From assembly GCF_051594765.1 (NCBI RefSeq), contig NZ_JBPPGJ010000009.1:215936-279935 (forward strand): a stretch of 64,000 nucleotides of DNA, in the 5' to 3' direction. Shown here piece by piece: positions 7,551 through 15,955 of this stretch (the stretch's first letter is position 1; each line of letters opens with the position of its first letter). Below the pieces are notes generated by a model. The model was not told the DNA's origin and ran no database searches. It saw only the letters and a list, made by a program, of their open reading frames with translations. Position numbers and translations under genes: made by a program. The stretch is from Paenibacillus_AR sp051594765 (lineage in GTDB: Bacteria; Bacillota; Bacilli; Paenibacillales; NBRC-103111).

Positions 7551-7766
7551 TTATACGGTCCATTCTTCTGCTACTTTTTGCGCGTCTTTCTCTCTAAGCT
7601 CTTTAAACGTTGTCAGCAAGTAAATAAGTTCATCTAGATATTTTGGGTCAAAAGAAATTGGGTCGTACTGGCTAATGGTTAGATTTAATTTCTTTGTAAT
7701 ATTCGGACTTACACCATCGACGACTTCCTCGATTTTGAAGCGCTTTGTACCTAATTCATTAATCAT
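7551..7766 (-). CDS. Hypothetical phage protein
   Basis: This 71-residue acidic protein (MINELGTKRFKIEEVVDG and onward) has a predicted beta N-terminal half and a helical C-terminal half (YLDELIYLLTTFKELREKD). The start has GGAGG about 9 nt upstream on the minus strand. It is the last gene of the minus-strand regulatory operon and ends at the bidirectional terminator. No family is recognised. Confidence 0.55.
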   Translation of the reverse strand: MINELGTKRFKIEEVVDGVSPNITKKLNLTISQYDPISFDPKYLDELIYLLTTFKELREKDAQKVAEEWTV

Positions 7767-7820
7767 TATCTTTTCCTCCGTTCCGACCGAATCCGCCCAG
7801 CTTCAGCGGGGGCCGTATCA

Positions 7821-8054
7821 TCATTTTTCTTCTACTCTCCCATCTACATACACCCAAATTTCATACTTAGTTCCTTTACTCTCATACGTATAGAGACAGG
7901 CTTCTGCCATATGTCCGACTCTGCCTTGATAGGATAACTTTCCACGTGCGGATAGGAAGTCTATAGCGGCGTTGAAGGATTCAAATTGGTTATTTTGCAT
8001 GTCCGCTAATTTCTTCATCTCGCAAAAACGCGGCTTCTGCTCTTTCGGATACAT
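7821..8054 (-). CDS. Hypothetical phage protein
   Basis: The frame encodes 77 residues from ATG 8054. An internal ATG at 8018 (MKKLADMQNN) is also possible; neither has a strong Shine-Dalgarno. The C-terminal half (LSYQGRVGHMAEACLYTYESKGTKYEIWVYVDGRVEEK) looks like a small beta sheet. The gene overlaps the end of the upstream coiled-coil gene by 65 nt if the first start is used. The function is unknown. Confidence 0.45.
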   Translation of the reverse strand: MYPKEQKPRFCEMKKLADMQNNQFESFNAAIDFLSARGKLSYQGRVGHMAEACLYTYESKGTKYEIWVYVDGRVEEK

Positions 8055-8352
8055 CCTTCAACATTTCCACGCTATTCAAATCCGGTCGGACCTTTATCAA
8101 CGCCGCTATCGTTGCTAAGGTGGATCCGAAATTGTCACGTTGCTTGGTTAACCGTTCATTCTCCTGTCTGAGCTCCACATACTGAGAATTGGTGTAGTTA
8201 CGTCCGTCTGGACCGTGGTCAGAAATTATGCGTTGTAGCTTCTCTAGTTCTTGGAGGAGGAAATCAATGTGTTGGTGCATATATGTTTCTGATACAAGCG
8301 TACCGTATTCTTTGCGTTTCTCATGCCTCTGTTTAATCTCCGCTATATCCAT
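7990..8352 (-). CDS. Coiled-coil phage protein, hypothetical
   Basis: This 120-residue, highly charged, largely helical protein has heptad-like stretches (IDFLLQELEKLQRIISD, ELRQENERLTKQRDNFG). The start has AAGGAGGAAAT about 9 nt upstream. It is part of the minus-strand operon behind the repressor and exonuclease genes. Short ead/Ea22-like or tape-like coiled-coil proteins are common in early phage operons, but no family assignment is possible. Confidence 0.55.
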   Translation of the reverse strand: MDIAEIKQRHEKRKEYGTLVSETYMHQHIDFLLQELEKLQRIISDHGPDGRNYTNSQYVELRQENERLTKQRDNFGSTLATIAALIKVRPDLNSVEMLKDVSERAEAAFLRDEEISGHAK

Positions 8353-8445
8353 ATTGGTTTATTTCCTCCTTATATCCTCTAAGATCCCCTTATACGGCCT
8401 CCGGGCTTCGCCTAAGCTTATTCTGTCGGACGATGGCCTTCGGCC

Positions 8446-8985
8446 TTACATGTTCATTAGGCGCTCGTAGCAAGCTTTAATGACTTTGGCATCGTGCAGA
8501 GCGTTGTGTTTATGCTCTACATTCCAGTCCTTTGCACCCGCGAAATCTTCCCGACTGACATCCGGATCAATCCCTTTTAGTTTGAATACGGTGCAAATAT
8601 CAAACGGAATGTAGTAAACGTTATTTGGGATGTTGAACGCATGCCCAAACAATTGACAGAACAACACCCAATCATAAGACAGGCAATCGGACCACATTTC
8701 CACTTTATCGAATTGTTGCAACCACACAGACAACCTGCTTCCAATGCCATAAGAATTACTTTTATAAATTTCCTCGATATCCGTTACTTTGTAATAGTAG
8801 TCACGTTCATGGTGTATGACGAGGTTGCTTATCACATTTTTTTTAATCCAATCGTCAACCTGACACTTATCGTAGTCAGTCAGCTCCGCATAGAACGTGC
8901 GGCCATCTTCTGCAACGCATCCTATGCTTATTAACGTTGTGTTCTGATGTAACCCCGTAAACTCCGTGTCAAAGAAAACCTTCAT
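8446..8985 (-). CDS. DEDDh-type 3'-5' exonuclease (RNase T/DnaQ-like)
   Basis: This 179-residue protein has all four acidic positions and the His of the DEDDh fold: FFDTEFTGL near the N-terminus, SYDWVLF in the middle and HNALHDAKV near the C-terminus. These bind two metal ions for 3'-5' exonuclease activity on RNA or DNA ends. It lacks the extra domains of DnaQ or PolC and resembles the stand-alone 3'-5' exoribonuclease-like proteins of phages. It is coupled to the Xre regulator by an ATGA overlap, so both come from one early transcript. The substrate is not predictable. Confidence 0.75.
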   Translation of the reverse strand: MKVFFDTEFTGLHQNTTLISIGCVAEDGRTFYAELTDYDKCQVDDWIKKNVISNLVIHHERDYYYKVTDIEEIYKSNSYGIGSRLSVWLQQFDKVEMWSDCLSYDWVLFCQLFGHAFNIPNNVYYIPFDICTVFKLKGIDPDVSREDFAGAKDWNVEHKHNALHDAKVIKACYERLMNM

Positions 8986-9212
8986 CCATCTTCCTCCTTG
9001 CAGTACTCATACAAATCATCCACCTTACAATTAAGCAGCTTAGCCAATCCGAACAACACTTCAGGGTCAACGTTCTTTTTCTTCCCGGAGATAATACCGC
9101 TCAAATACTGCGGGCTTATTCCCAACTTCTTCGCCGCTTCCATGCGGCTAAACTTTGTATCGCTCTCCGTCTCATACTTCGCAACGGCTATTTTTACGCG
9201 GGGCTTAAGCAT
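8982..9212 (-). CDS. Xre/Cro-type helix-turn-helix regulator
   Basis: This 76-residue protein is a single HTH domain. RMEAAKKLGISPQYLSGIISGKK forms the helix-turn-helix, and VLFGLAKLLNCKVDDLYEY is the typical end of the Xre fold. The start has GGAGG about 8 nt upstream. It is the first gene of the minus-strand block and divergent from the plus-strand RHH-like gene. That is the usual place for a phage repressor controlling both promoters. A lytic/lysogenic role is inferred; it has no cleavage domain, so it is not a LexA-like repressor. Confidence 0.8.
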   Translation of the reverse strand: MLKPRVKIAVAKYETESDTKFSRMEAAKKLGISPQYLSGIISGKKKNVDPEVLFGLAKLLNCKVDDLYEYCKEEDG

Positions 9213-9284
9213 CTGTAAATCCTCCGTTATATTCGTTCCCCCATAGTTTCACCGCCTCCAATTCAATTTCCTTCTCATACCACT

Positions 9285-9350
9285 ATTATAACATAGACAT
9301 GCCCATAAATGAAACCAACAGTTTAAGAATATATCCAACAGTTGCGAATA
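9285..9350. promoter_or_regulatory. Divergent control region with minus-strand -10 box and direct repeats
   Basis: ATTATA at 9285-9290 reads TATAAT on the minus strand, about 70 nt upstream of the Xre gene. On its plus-strand side are two 20-bp-spaced direct repeats, CCAACAGTT at 9315-9323 and 9335-9343, each followed by GAATA. The spacing of about two helical turns fits operator sites for the Xre protein, which is an inference. Confidence 0.45.
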
Positions 9351-9385
9351 CACATATACCAAACACCACGAAGGAGGCACTTAGC

Positions 9386-9568
9386 ATGAGCAATCCAAAC
9401 TTAGTCACCGTGTACTTGGGTAAGGAAGATGCGGATCTAAAGGAGGCGTTAGAGGGAATGGACAACAAAGCGAGGGCCGAGATTGCGAAGGCGGCGTTAC
9501 GGCTGTACTTCGCACGGAAACCAGGGAACCCGGGTAAACCATGGATTAACGGAGGTGCAGTAAAATGA
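9386..9568 (+). CDS. Ribbon-helix-helix-like small protein
   Basis: This 60-residue protein starts at ATG 9386, with AAGGAGG 9 nt upstream; an upstream in-frame ATG at 9299 lacks one. VTVYLGKEDADLKEALEGM followed by ARAEIAKAALRLYFA fits the beta-helix-helix order of CopG/Arc/ParD regulators. It is divergent from the Xre gene and coupled by ATGA to the next gene. It could be a second regulator or a partition/copy-control protein; the RHH call is from pattern only. Confidence 0.5.
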   Translation: MSNPNLVTVYLGKEDADLKEALEGMDNKARAEIAKAALRLYFARKPGNPGKPWINGGAVK

Positions 9569-9831
9569 GCGGATACGCAATACCACGGATCAACATTCGT
9601 TCACGGGGCTTTAGCTGGGATGACGATGACCTAATCGCAGGAGAGCAGCCGGAAACGGACTTTTCGGACGTATGGTACTTTTTTATAGAAAATGGGATCG
9701 TGCTTAACGTTGTGCTTGGCGGGTGGAGACTCATGGATTGGTGGTATCACGGTGGATGGGTATGGATGCGGATACTGTTCGAGGAGTACGCCGGATGGTT
9801 ACTACAGATGATTGACCTTGGCACATGGTGA
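9565..9831 (+). CDS. Trp-rich small protein, hypothetical
   Basis: This 88-residue protein starts in the ATGA overlap with the previous gene. It has an acidic middle (WDDDDLIAGEQPETDFSD) and a C-terminal half unusually rich in Trp and aromatic residues (WWYHGGWVWMRILF). That may form an amphipathic membrane-associated helix. No known family is recognised. It is the last gene before the non-coding, origin-like stretch. Confidence 0.5.
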   Translation: MSGYAIPRINIRSRGFSWDDDDLIAGEQPETDFSDVWYFFIENGIVLNVVLGGWRLMDWWYHGGWVWMRILFEEYAGWLLQMIDLGTW

Positions 9832-10041
9832 CGAGCTGTGACAGAGAGCCGCGGTCAAGCTATGTCACGATCACAGCTTGTTATCCCCATAAACTCTGGG
9901 ATATGTGGATACTTTTTCTCACGAATCCTATTTACAATAGTCCGCCCCGCGCTGGCTCCCGCCTTCGCGTTGCTTACTTGTAAATAGTCCACGGACGCGG
10001 ACAAAAGAAAAAAATAGTCCACGGACGCGGACAAAAGAAAA
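9832..10041. other. Origin-like non-coding region with inverted repeats and DnaA-box-like sites
   Basis: The 400-bp gap between two plus-strand genes starts with a 10-bp inverted repeat (9832-9841 / 9871-9880). TTATCCCCA (9881-9889) and TGTGGATAC (9904-9912) follow, each one mismatch from a DnaA box on opposite strands. They flank a 6-bp inverted repeat TATCCC/GGGATA (9882-9887 / 9898-9903). Three AATAGTCC copies (9936, 9983, 10013) come next, two of them inside a 30-bp tandem repeat. The combination resembles a plasmid or phage replication origin; function is not shown by sequence alone. Confidence 0.4.
9982..10041. repeat. Perfect 30-bp tandem duplication (iteron-like)
   Basis: Two identical, directly adjacent 30-bp units (9982-10011 and 10012-10041) each begin AAATAGTCCACGGACGCGG and end in an A/G-rich tract. 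A third partial copy of the core AATAGTCC lies at 9936. Two adjacent units without spacers are not a CRISPR array. Confidence 0.85.
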
Positions 10042-10070
10042 GAGGCCCGCGCGTGCGCAGTCCCCTTCTC

Positions 10071-10189
10071 CAGACGTATGGGATTCGAACCCATGTGCCC
10101 CAATATAACGGATCTCTGACTCCAATTAAGGGCTTTAGTCAGTATCAACCTTATGTCCTGAACCTTTCGGCTGTCTCGGTCAACGTCTT
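10071..10189 (-). ncRNA. tRNA-like RNA with canonical T-arm but oversized body
   Basis: On the minus strand, AGACGT at the 5' end pairs with ACGTCT at the 3' end (6 bp, acceptor-like). A perfect T-arm (ATGGG, loop TTCGAAT, CCCAT) lies directly next to it. Position 8-9 TG and an ACC/GGT D-stem-like pairing follow the 5' strand. The total is 119 nt, about 30 nt more than a long-variable-arm tRNA, and no 5-bp/7-nt anticodon arm is found. A CTGACT/AGTCAG stem with a 15-nt loop occupies the middle. There is no encoded CCA. It may be a degenerate or split phage tRNA, or a tRNA-like structure. Confidence 0.45.
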
Positions 10190-10198
10190 ATTGACTTT

Positions 10199-10204
10199 AT
10201 TATA
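10199..10204 (-). promoter_or_regulatory. -10 box driving the tRNA-like RNA
   Basis: On the minus strand this is a perfect TATAAT preceded by TGG (extended -10 type). It ends 10 nt before the 5' strand of the acceptor-like stem, so transcription would begin about three bases upstream of it. The -35 region (TGGTAC at 17 nt) is poor. Confidence 0.45.
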
Positions 10205-10229
10205 CCATAAATAGGAGGCATGTACCACT

Positions 10230-11498
10230 ATGAATGTGGTGAAGCAACTCCATTCCGTCCTCAACCGCATGGTGGAATCCGACATCAAACAGCACCGCAC
10301 TACAGGCTTCCATCACATCGATTCTAGGCGCGTTCTATGCGGTTCTGAACACGCGTTTCGGCTACCCATAGGCAAGTCAGCACAGGACATTCATAAGCAT
10401 CTAGACGCGGTTCAGGCCAGCGTAGGAAGTCCCGTAGAAGTCATAGACCGTGGCGGTGTGGTAGTGCTAAGGGTAGTCGAAAAAGACTTAGGCATGGTCC
10501 GACCGAACGAGGAACACTTCCGCCGTAGTGAAATCATCATCGGCTATAACAGGTTACAGCAACCAATCTACCACTCAATGAACGCCCACTTATTGACCGG
10601 AGGCGGCTCGGGTTCGGGAAAAACAGAGGCCCTCCGCTACTGGATATGGCAGTTAGTGCGTCATGGCTGTGAGATCCGCATATGCGATTTGAAGGGATTC
10701 AGCTTCATCCCATTCGAGATCCTGCCCCACGTCTATATTGCCAAGGACATGTTCGAGGCCCGGGATATGTTGGTCGCTACGGTATCGGAAATGATGCGCC
10801 GTAAGGAACTCGTATTGACCAGCCGGAACCGGGATGTGCTGAAAGGCATGCGGACCATTGTCACGATTATAGACGAAGCCGCCGCCCTAAGTCCGAAGCA
10901 GAACAGCGGGAAGCTGAAAGAAGTGGCGCAGGACTGCGACGATTGTATCGCCATCTTAGGCCAGCAAGCGCGAGAGCCGAAGATGCCCGTCATCCTCGCC
11001 ACCCAGCGCCCCAGCTATGACGCGGTGAATCTCCAATTCCGGGCCAATTGTGAAGCATCCGTAGCATTCCGGGTGAAGGATCGCTCTAACTCTGAACTCA
11101 TTATAGGCCACGAAGGAGCCGAACGTATCAGCCCTCATACGCCGGGACGCTGCATCTACGCCTATGACCGGGACCATACGCTGCAAGTTCCCTTTGTAGG
11201 TGATGACCGCGCGTGGGAACGCACCTTAGAACCGCTGAAAGTGCAGGTGATAGACGGTGGACGCTCCACGGCACAAAGAGCGAATCTTAGAGGCGCTAAC
11301 CAAAGTCCCGATAGCCAGCACGTCACAGTTAGCGAGACTAAACGACAGCCTAAACCCAAGGAAGAAAGCAAGCGCCGTCCTACGGGAGCTGGAGCAAGAG
11401 AGGTTAGTGGAAAGTCTGCAACATGGAAAAGAAAAGGTATGGCGGTTAACGGGGAAGGGGCGGAAACGCTACGGGATATCTCCGACGAGATTGGGTAG
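10230..11498 (+). CDS. FtsK/HerA-type DNA translocase
   Basis: This 422-residue P-loop ATPase has Walker A GGGSGSGKTEALRYW (residue about 128), Walker B TIVTIIDEAAAL and a sensor motif LATQRP, which define the FtsK/SpoIIIE/HerA superfamily that pumps double-stranded DNA. It lacks N-terminal membrane helices and the C-terminal gamma wHTH of chromosomal FtsK. It therefore looks like the soluble translocases of plasmids, ICEs and phages. The start has AGGAGG about 10 nt upstream. The last 80 codons are basic, low-complexity and overlap the next gene out of frame. It may serve plasmid-like replication, maintenance or transfer of the element. Confidence 0.8.
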   Translation: MNVVKQLHSVLNRMVESDIKQHRTTGFHHIDSRRVLCGSEHAFRLPIGKSAQDIHKHLDAVQASVGSPVEVIDRGGVVVLRVVEKDLGMVRPNEEHFRRSEIIIGYNRLQQPIYHSMNAHLLTGGGSGSGKTEALRYWIWQLVRHGCEIRICDLKGFSFIPFEILPHVYIAKDMFEARDMLVATVSEMMRRKELVLTSRNRDVLKGMRTIVTIIDEAAALSPKQNSGKLKEVAQDCDDCIAILGQQAREPKMPVILATQRPSYDAVNLQFRANCEASVAFRVKDRSNSELIIGHEGAERISPHTPGRCIYAYDRDHTLQVPFVGDDRAWERTLEPLKVQVIDGGRSTAQRANLRGANQSPDSQHVTVSETKRQPKPKEESKRRPTGAGAREVSGKSATWKRKGMAVNGEGAETLRDISDEIG

Positions 11499-11883
11499 TA
11501 TCGACCATGCGTTGGCGGTGGGGAATCTGTGGTTCACGTGTAGCCCGTCCCATTGGATGTATGAGCCTCGGGAGAAGTTCGAGCATGAAGGCCGCAAGCT
11601 GGAGTGGAGACCGGATTGCGTGATGGTGTTCCAACTGAAGCTCTATGCGGTGGAGGTGCAGCGGAGTTACCCGCCGGGGAAGAATCCATGGGCGCGGAAG
11701 TGGGCCATCTACGGAATGTACTTTAACGGAGGTCATTATAAGACAGCGAAGTATCAGGAATGGGCTGGTGGTAAGATTGTAGCCCCTAATATAATCGTCA
11801 TCACGAAGCAGAACCCCGATACCGTTCGAGCCGGTTTCGATGTGGTCGGTAGAGAGTTATTGATCGTTAAAAATATGACATAA
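11257..11883 (+). CDS. Replication-relaxation family winged-helix protein
   Basis: This 208-residue protein starts at GTG 11257, with GCAGGTG ending 7 nt upstream. An N-terminal winged helix (RILEALTKVPIASTSQLARL, VLRELEQERLVESL, VWRLTGKGRKRYG) is followed by a domain with WRPDCVMVF..KLYAVEVQRS, the hallmark layout of the Gram-positive replication-relaxation (Replic_Relax) family. The E-V-Q strand resembles a nuclease-like core. It overlaps the translocase gene by 242 nt in the +1 frame, and the winged helix lies entirely in the overlap. Partnership with the translocase in element replication or transfer is inferred from the pairing. Confidence 0.7.
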   Translation: MDAPRHKERILEALTKVPIASTSQLARLNDSLNPRKKASAVLRELEQERLVESLQHGKEKVWRLTGKGRKRYGISPTRLGSIDHALAVGNLWFTCSPSHWMYEPREKFEHEGRKLEWRPDCVMVFQLKLYAVEVQRSYPPGKNPWARKWAIYGMYFNGGHYKTAKYQEWAGGKIVAPNIIVITKQNPDTVRAGFDVVGRELLIVKNMT

Positions 11884-11972
11884 TTGAGACAATGGTAGCA
11901 TTTACAAAATAAAGCGTGACAAAGGCGTAACGTTTCTTCTATTATATAGACCACGGGGCAATGACCACCAAT

Positions 11973-12002
11973 TTGACCACATACTCACCAATGTAATATG
12001 AT
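11973..12002 (+). promoter_or_regulatory. Candidate promoter at the prophage right end
   Basis: TTGACC (11973-11978) and TATGAT (11997-12002) are separated by 18 bp, close to the housekeeping consensus. It would read toward the dprA remnant and topA, so the element may supply topA transcription. The rest of 11884-12070 is AT-rich with no gene seen. Confidence 0.45.
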
Positions 12003-12070
12003 GATAACCGTATCAGATGGATATAATGGACAATAAAATAATGCAATATGGACGTAGTGGAAACGTTCAA

Positions 12071-12130
12071 TCCTTACAAATGAAGAAAAGGATCGAGCAG
12101 CTCCCGGGTTCGGTCTATGTTCTTATCTGA
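12071..12130 (+). pseudogene. dprA: 3' remnant of dprA at the prophage right junction
   Basis: The frame open from 12008 ends SLQMKKRIEQLPGSVYVLI and then TGA, 47 bp before topA. The LEMxxxIEQLPGxxY pattern is how DprA winged-helix C-termini typically end, and dprA is the gene directly upstream of topA in Bacilli (established gene order). The codons upstream of about 12071 do not look like DprA, so only about 20 codons of the gene are left here. The junction of element and chromosome is placed at roughly 12060-12090. The exact core and the left junction are not visible. Confidence 0.6.
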
Positions 12131-12177
12131 TTCATCCTAACACCCCAAACCATCCGTCCAGGGAGGAGGAAGGCAAT

Positions 12178-14283
<2,106 letters not shown>

Positions 14284-14314
14284 AGGCTTAGCCAATCGTT
14301 TGCAGCACCGAAGG

Positions 14315-14386
14315 AACGAAGTGATCCTGCAGGGCGGCGCAAGAGCCAGATGCGCCGCAGGAAGGGAGACGCTTCGTTTTCCTTTT
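14315..14386 (+). terminator. Long branched terminator after topA
   Basis: An outer stem AACGAAG (14315-14321) / CTTCGTT (14372-14378) encloses TCCTG/CAGGA and CGGCGC/GCGCCG stems, and TTTTCCTTTTT follows. It lies 31 nt downstream of the topA stop. The size and two-tier stem exceed those of a minimal terminator. Confidence 0.65.
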
Positions 14387-14450
14387 TCGCCCCTACGGGC
14401 AGAAGTCCCTGTGGTTGACAGGGCACAATATGAATCGGGAGGGTTCCCTT

Positions 14451-15782
14451 TTGTCCAGCGTGAAACCAGTCATTGTGATCGGAGCGGGCTTGGCCGGCAG
14501 TGAAGCCGCCTGGCAGATTGCCCAGAGAGGCGTACCGGTCATTCTTTACGAGATGCGTCCGGTCCGGAGCACTCCGGCCCATCATACGGACAAGTTCGCC
14601 GAGCTCGTATGCAGCAATTCACTGCGGGCCAACGGCTTGACCAATGCCGTCGGATTATTAAAGGAAGAGATGAGAATGTTGGGCTCTCTCATCATGGGCC
14701 AGGCGGACAAGCATGCGGTTCCGGCCGGCGGAGCCTTGGCCGTTGACCGGGACGGTTTCTCCGGAGGGGTAACGGACGCGCTTCGATCCCACCCCTTGGT
14801 GGAGGTCCGCCATGAAGAGGTTACGGAGCTGCCCTCTGACGGGATTGTCGTCGTCGCTTCGGGGCCCCTTACTTCGCCGGAATTGTCTGCTCAGCTTAAG
14901 GGCTTGACGGGAGAGGAGTACCTCTACTTCTATGATGCGGCTGCCCCGATTGTGGAGAAGGACTCCATCGATATGAGCAAGGTGTATCTGGCCTCCCGTT
15001 ACGACAAGGGAGAGGCGGCTTACTTGAACTGCCCCATGACCGAGGAGGAGTTCGACCGGTTCCACGAAGCGCTGATCTCGGCGGAGACGGCACCGGTGAA
15101 GGAGTTCGAGAAGGAAGTCTACTTCGAAGGCTGCATGCCCATCGAGATCATGTCCCGGCGCGGCAAACAAACGGCTCTCTTCGGTCCCATGAAGCCCGTC
15201 GGACTAGTGAATCCGCATACCGGCAAGCTGCCCTATGCCGTCGTGCAGCTGCGCCAGGATAACGCCGCGGGAACGCTGTTCAACCTGGTGGGCTTCCAGA
15301 CCCATCTCAAATGGGGCGAGCAGAAGCGGGTGTTCTCGATGATTCCCGGTCTGGAGAATGCGGAGTTCGTCCGCTACGGGGTCATGCACCGCAATACCTT
15401 CATCAACTCCCCCAAGCTGCTTCGGCCCACTTATCAATTCCGGAACCGCGAGAACCTGTTCTTCGCCGGACAGATGACCGGAGTGGAGGGCTATGTGGAA
15501 TCGGCGGCCTCCGGCATGATCGCCGGCATCAACGCCTCCCGGCTTGCGCGAGGCTTGGAGCCGGTTACGCTTCCGGAGGAGACGGCCATCGGCAGCATGG
15601 CAGCTTATATCGTGTCCACGGATTCGGGACATTTCCAGCCGATGAATGCCAATTTCGGCCTGCTCCCGGCCCTTCCGGAGCGAATCAAGAACAAGAAGCT
15701 GAAGTACGAGCAGCTGGCTAACCGCTCCATTCAAACAATTCAGAATTTTATACAAAACGACACCGATTTCCCTTGTGTGTGA
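14451..15782 (+). CDS. trmFO: tRNA (uracil-54-C5)-methyltransferase, folate/FAD-dependent
   Basis: This enzyme methylates U54 in the T-loop of tRNA using methylenetetrahydrofolate and FADH2. The N-terminal dinucleotide-binding motif VIVIGAGLAGSEAAWQ and the conserved blocks HHTDKFAELVCSNSLR, YFYDAAAPIVE, FEGCMPIE and FFAGQMTGVEGYVESAASG are all present. It has 443 residues against 435 in B. subtilis. TTG 14451 is preferred because CGGGAGGG ends 8 nt upstream; ATG 14430 and TTG 14415 are alternative starts without good sites. In B. subtilis xerC/codV follows; here hslV follows directly. Confidence 0.95.
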   Translation: MSSVKPVIVIGAGLAGSEAAWQIAQRGVPVILYEMRPVRSTPAHHTDKFAELVCSNSLRANGLTNAVGLLKEEMRMLGSLIMGQADKHAVPAGGALAVDRDGFSGGVTDALRSHPLVEVRHEEVTELPSDGIVVVASGPLTSPELSAQLKGLTGEEYLYFYDAAAPIVEKDSIDMSKVYLASRYDKGEAAYLNCPMTEEEFDRFHEALISAETAPVKEFEKEVYFEGCMPIEIMSRRGKQTALFGPMKPVGLVNPHTGKLPYAVVQLRQDNAAGTLFNLVGFQTHLKWGEQKRVFSMIPGLENAEFVRYGVMHRNTFINSPKLLRPTYQFRNRENLFFAGQMTGVEGYVESAASGMIAGINASRLARGLEPVTLPEETAIGSMAAYIVSTDSGHFQPMNANFGLLPALPERIKNKKLKYEQLANRSIQTIQNFIQNDTDFPCV

Positions 15783-15802
15783 TTCACGGGCTATGGTACT
15801 AT
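15773..15802 (+). promoter_or_regulatory. Candidate promoter for hslVU-codY
   Basis: TTGTGT (15773-15778) and TACTAT (15797-15802) are 18 bp apart, overlapping the end of trmFO. A hairpin (15863-15900) lies between this site and hslV. Confidence 0.3.
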
Positions 15803-15862
15803 TAGAATTGTTTTTTGACCGCATGCCCAAATCGAATGTGAGCGCGCTTCAATCGTATGTAA

Positions 15863-15900
15863 GCCCCGTGGAAGGCTCGGATGCCATCCATCGGGGTTTT
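15863..15900 (+). terminator. Terminator-like hairpin between trmFO and hslV
   Basis: CCCCG (15864-15868) pairs with CGGGG (15892-15896), with an inner GGAT/ATCC hairpin in the loop, and TTTT follows. It could attenuate transcription into hslV or end the trmFO transcript. Confidence 0.5.
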
Positions 15901-15955
15901 CCCGCGCATGGCTCTTAAGACCGCCAATACGGCCATCGGCATAAGGAGGAGCAAT

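Noticed and set aside
9982..10041. CRISPR-like repeat
   Set aside because: There are only two directly adjacent copies with no spacer and no cas gene nearby; it is a tandem or iteron-type repeat.
9855..10148. Minus-strand frame crossing the tandem repeats and tRNA-like region
   Set aside because: The translation is repetitive because of the 30-bp duplication and lacks a ribosome-binding site; non-coding structure explains the region better.
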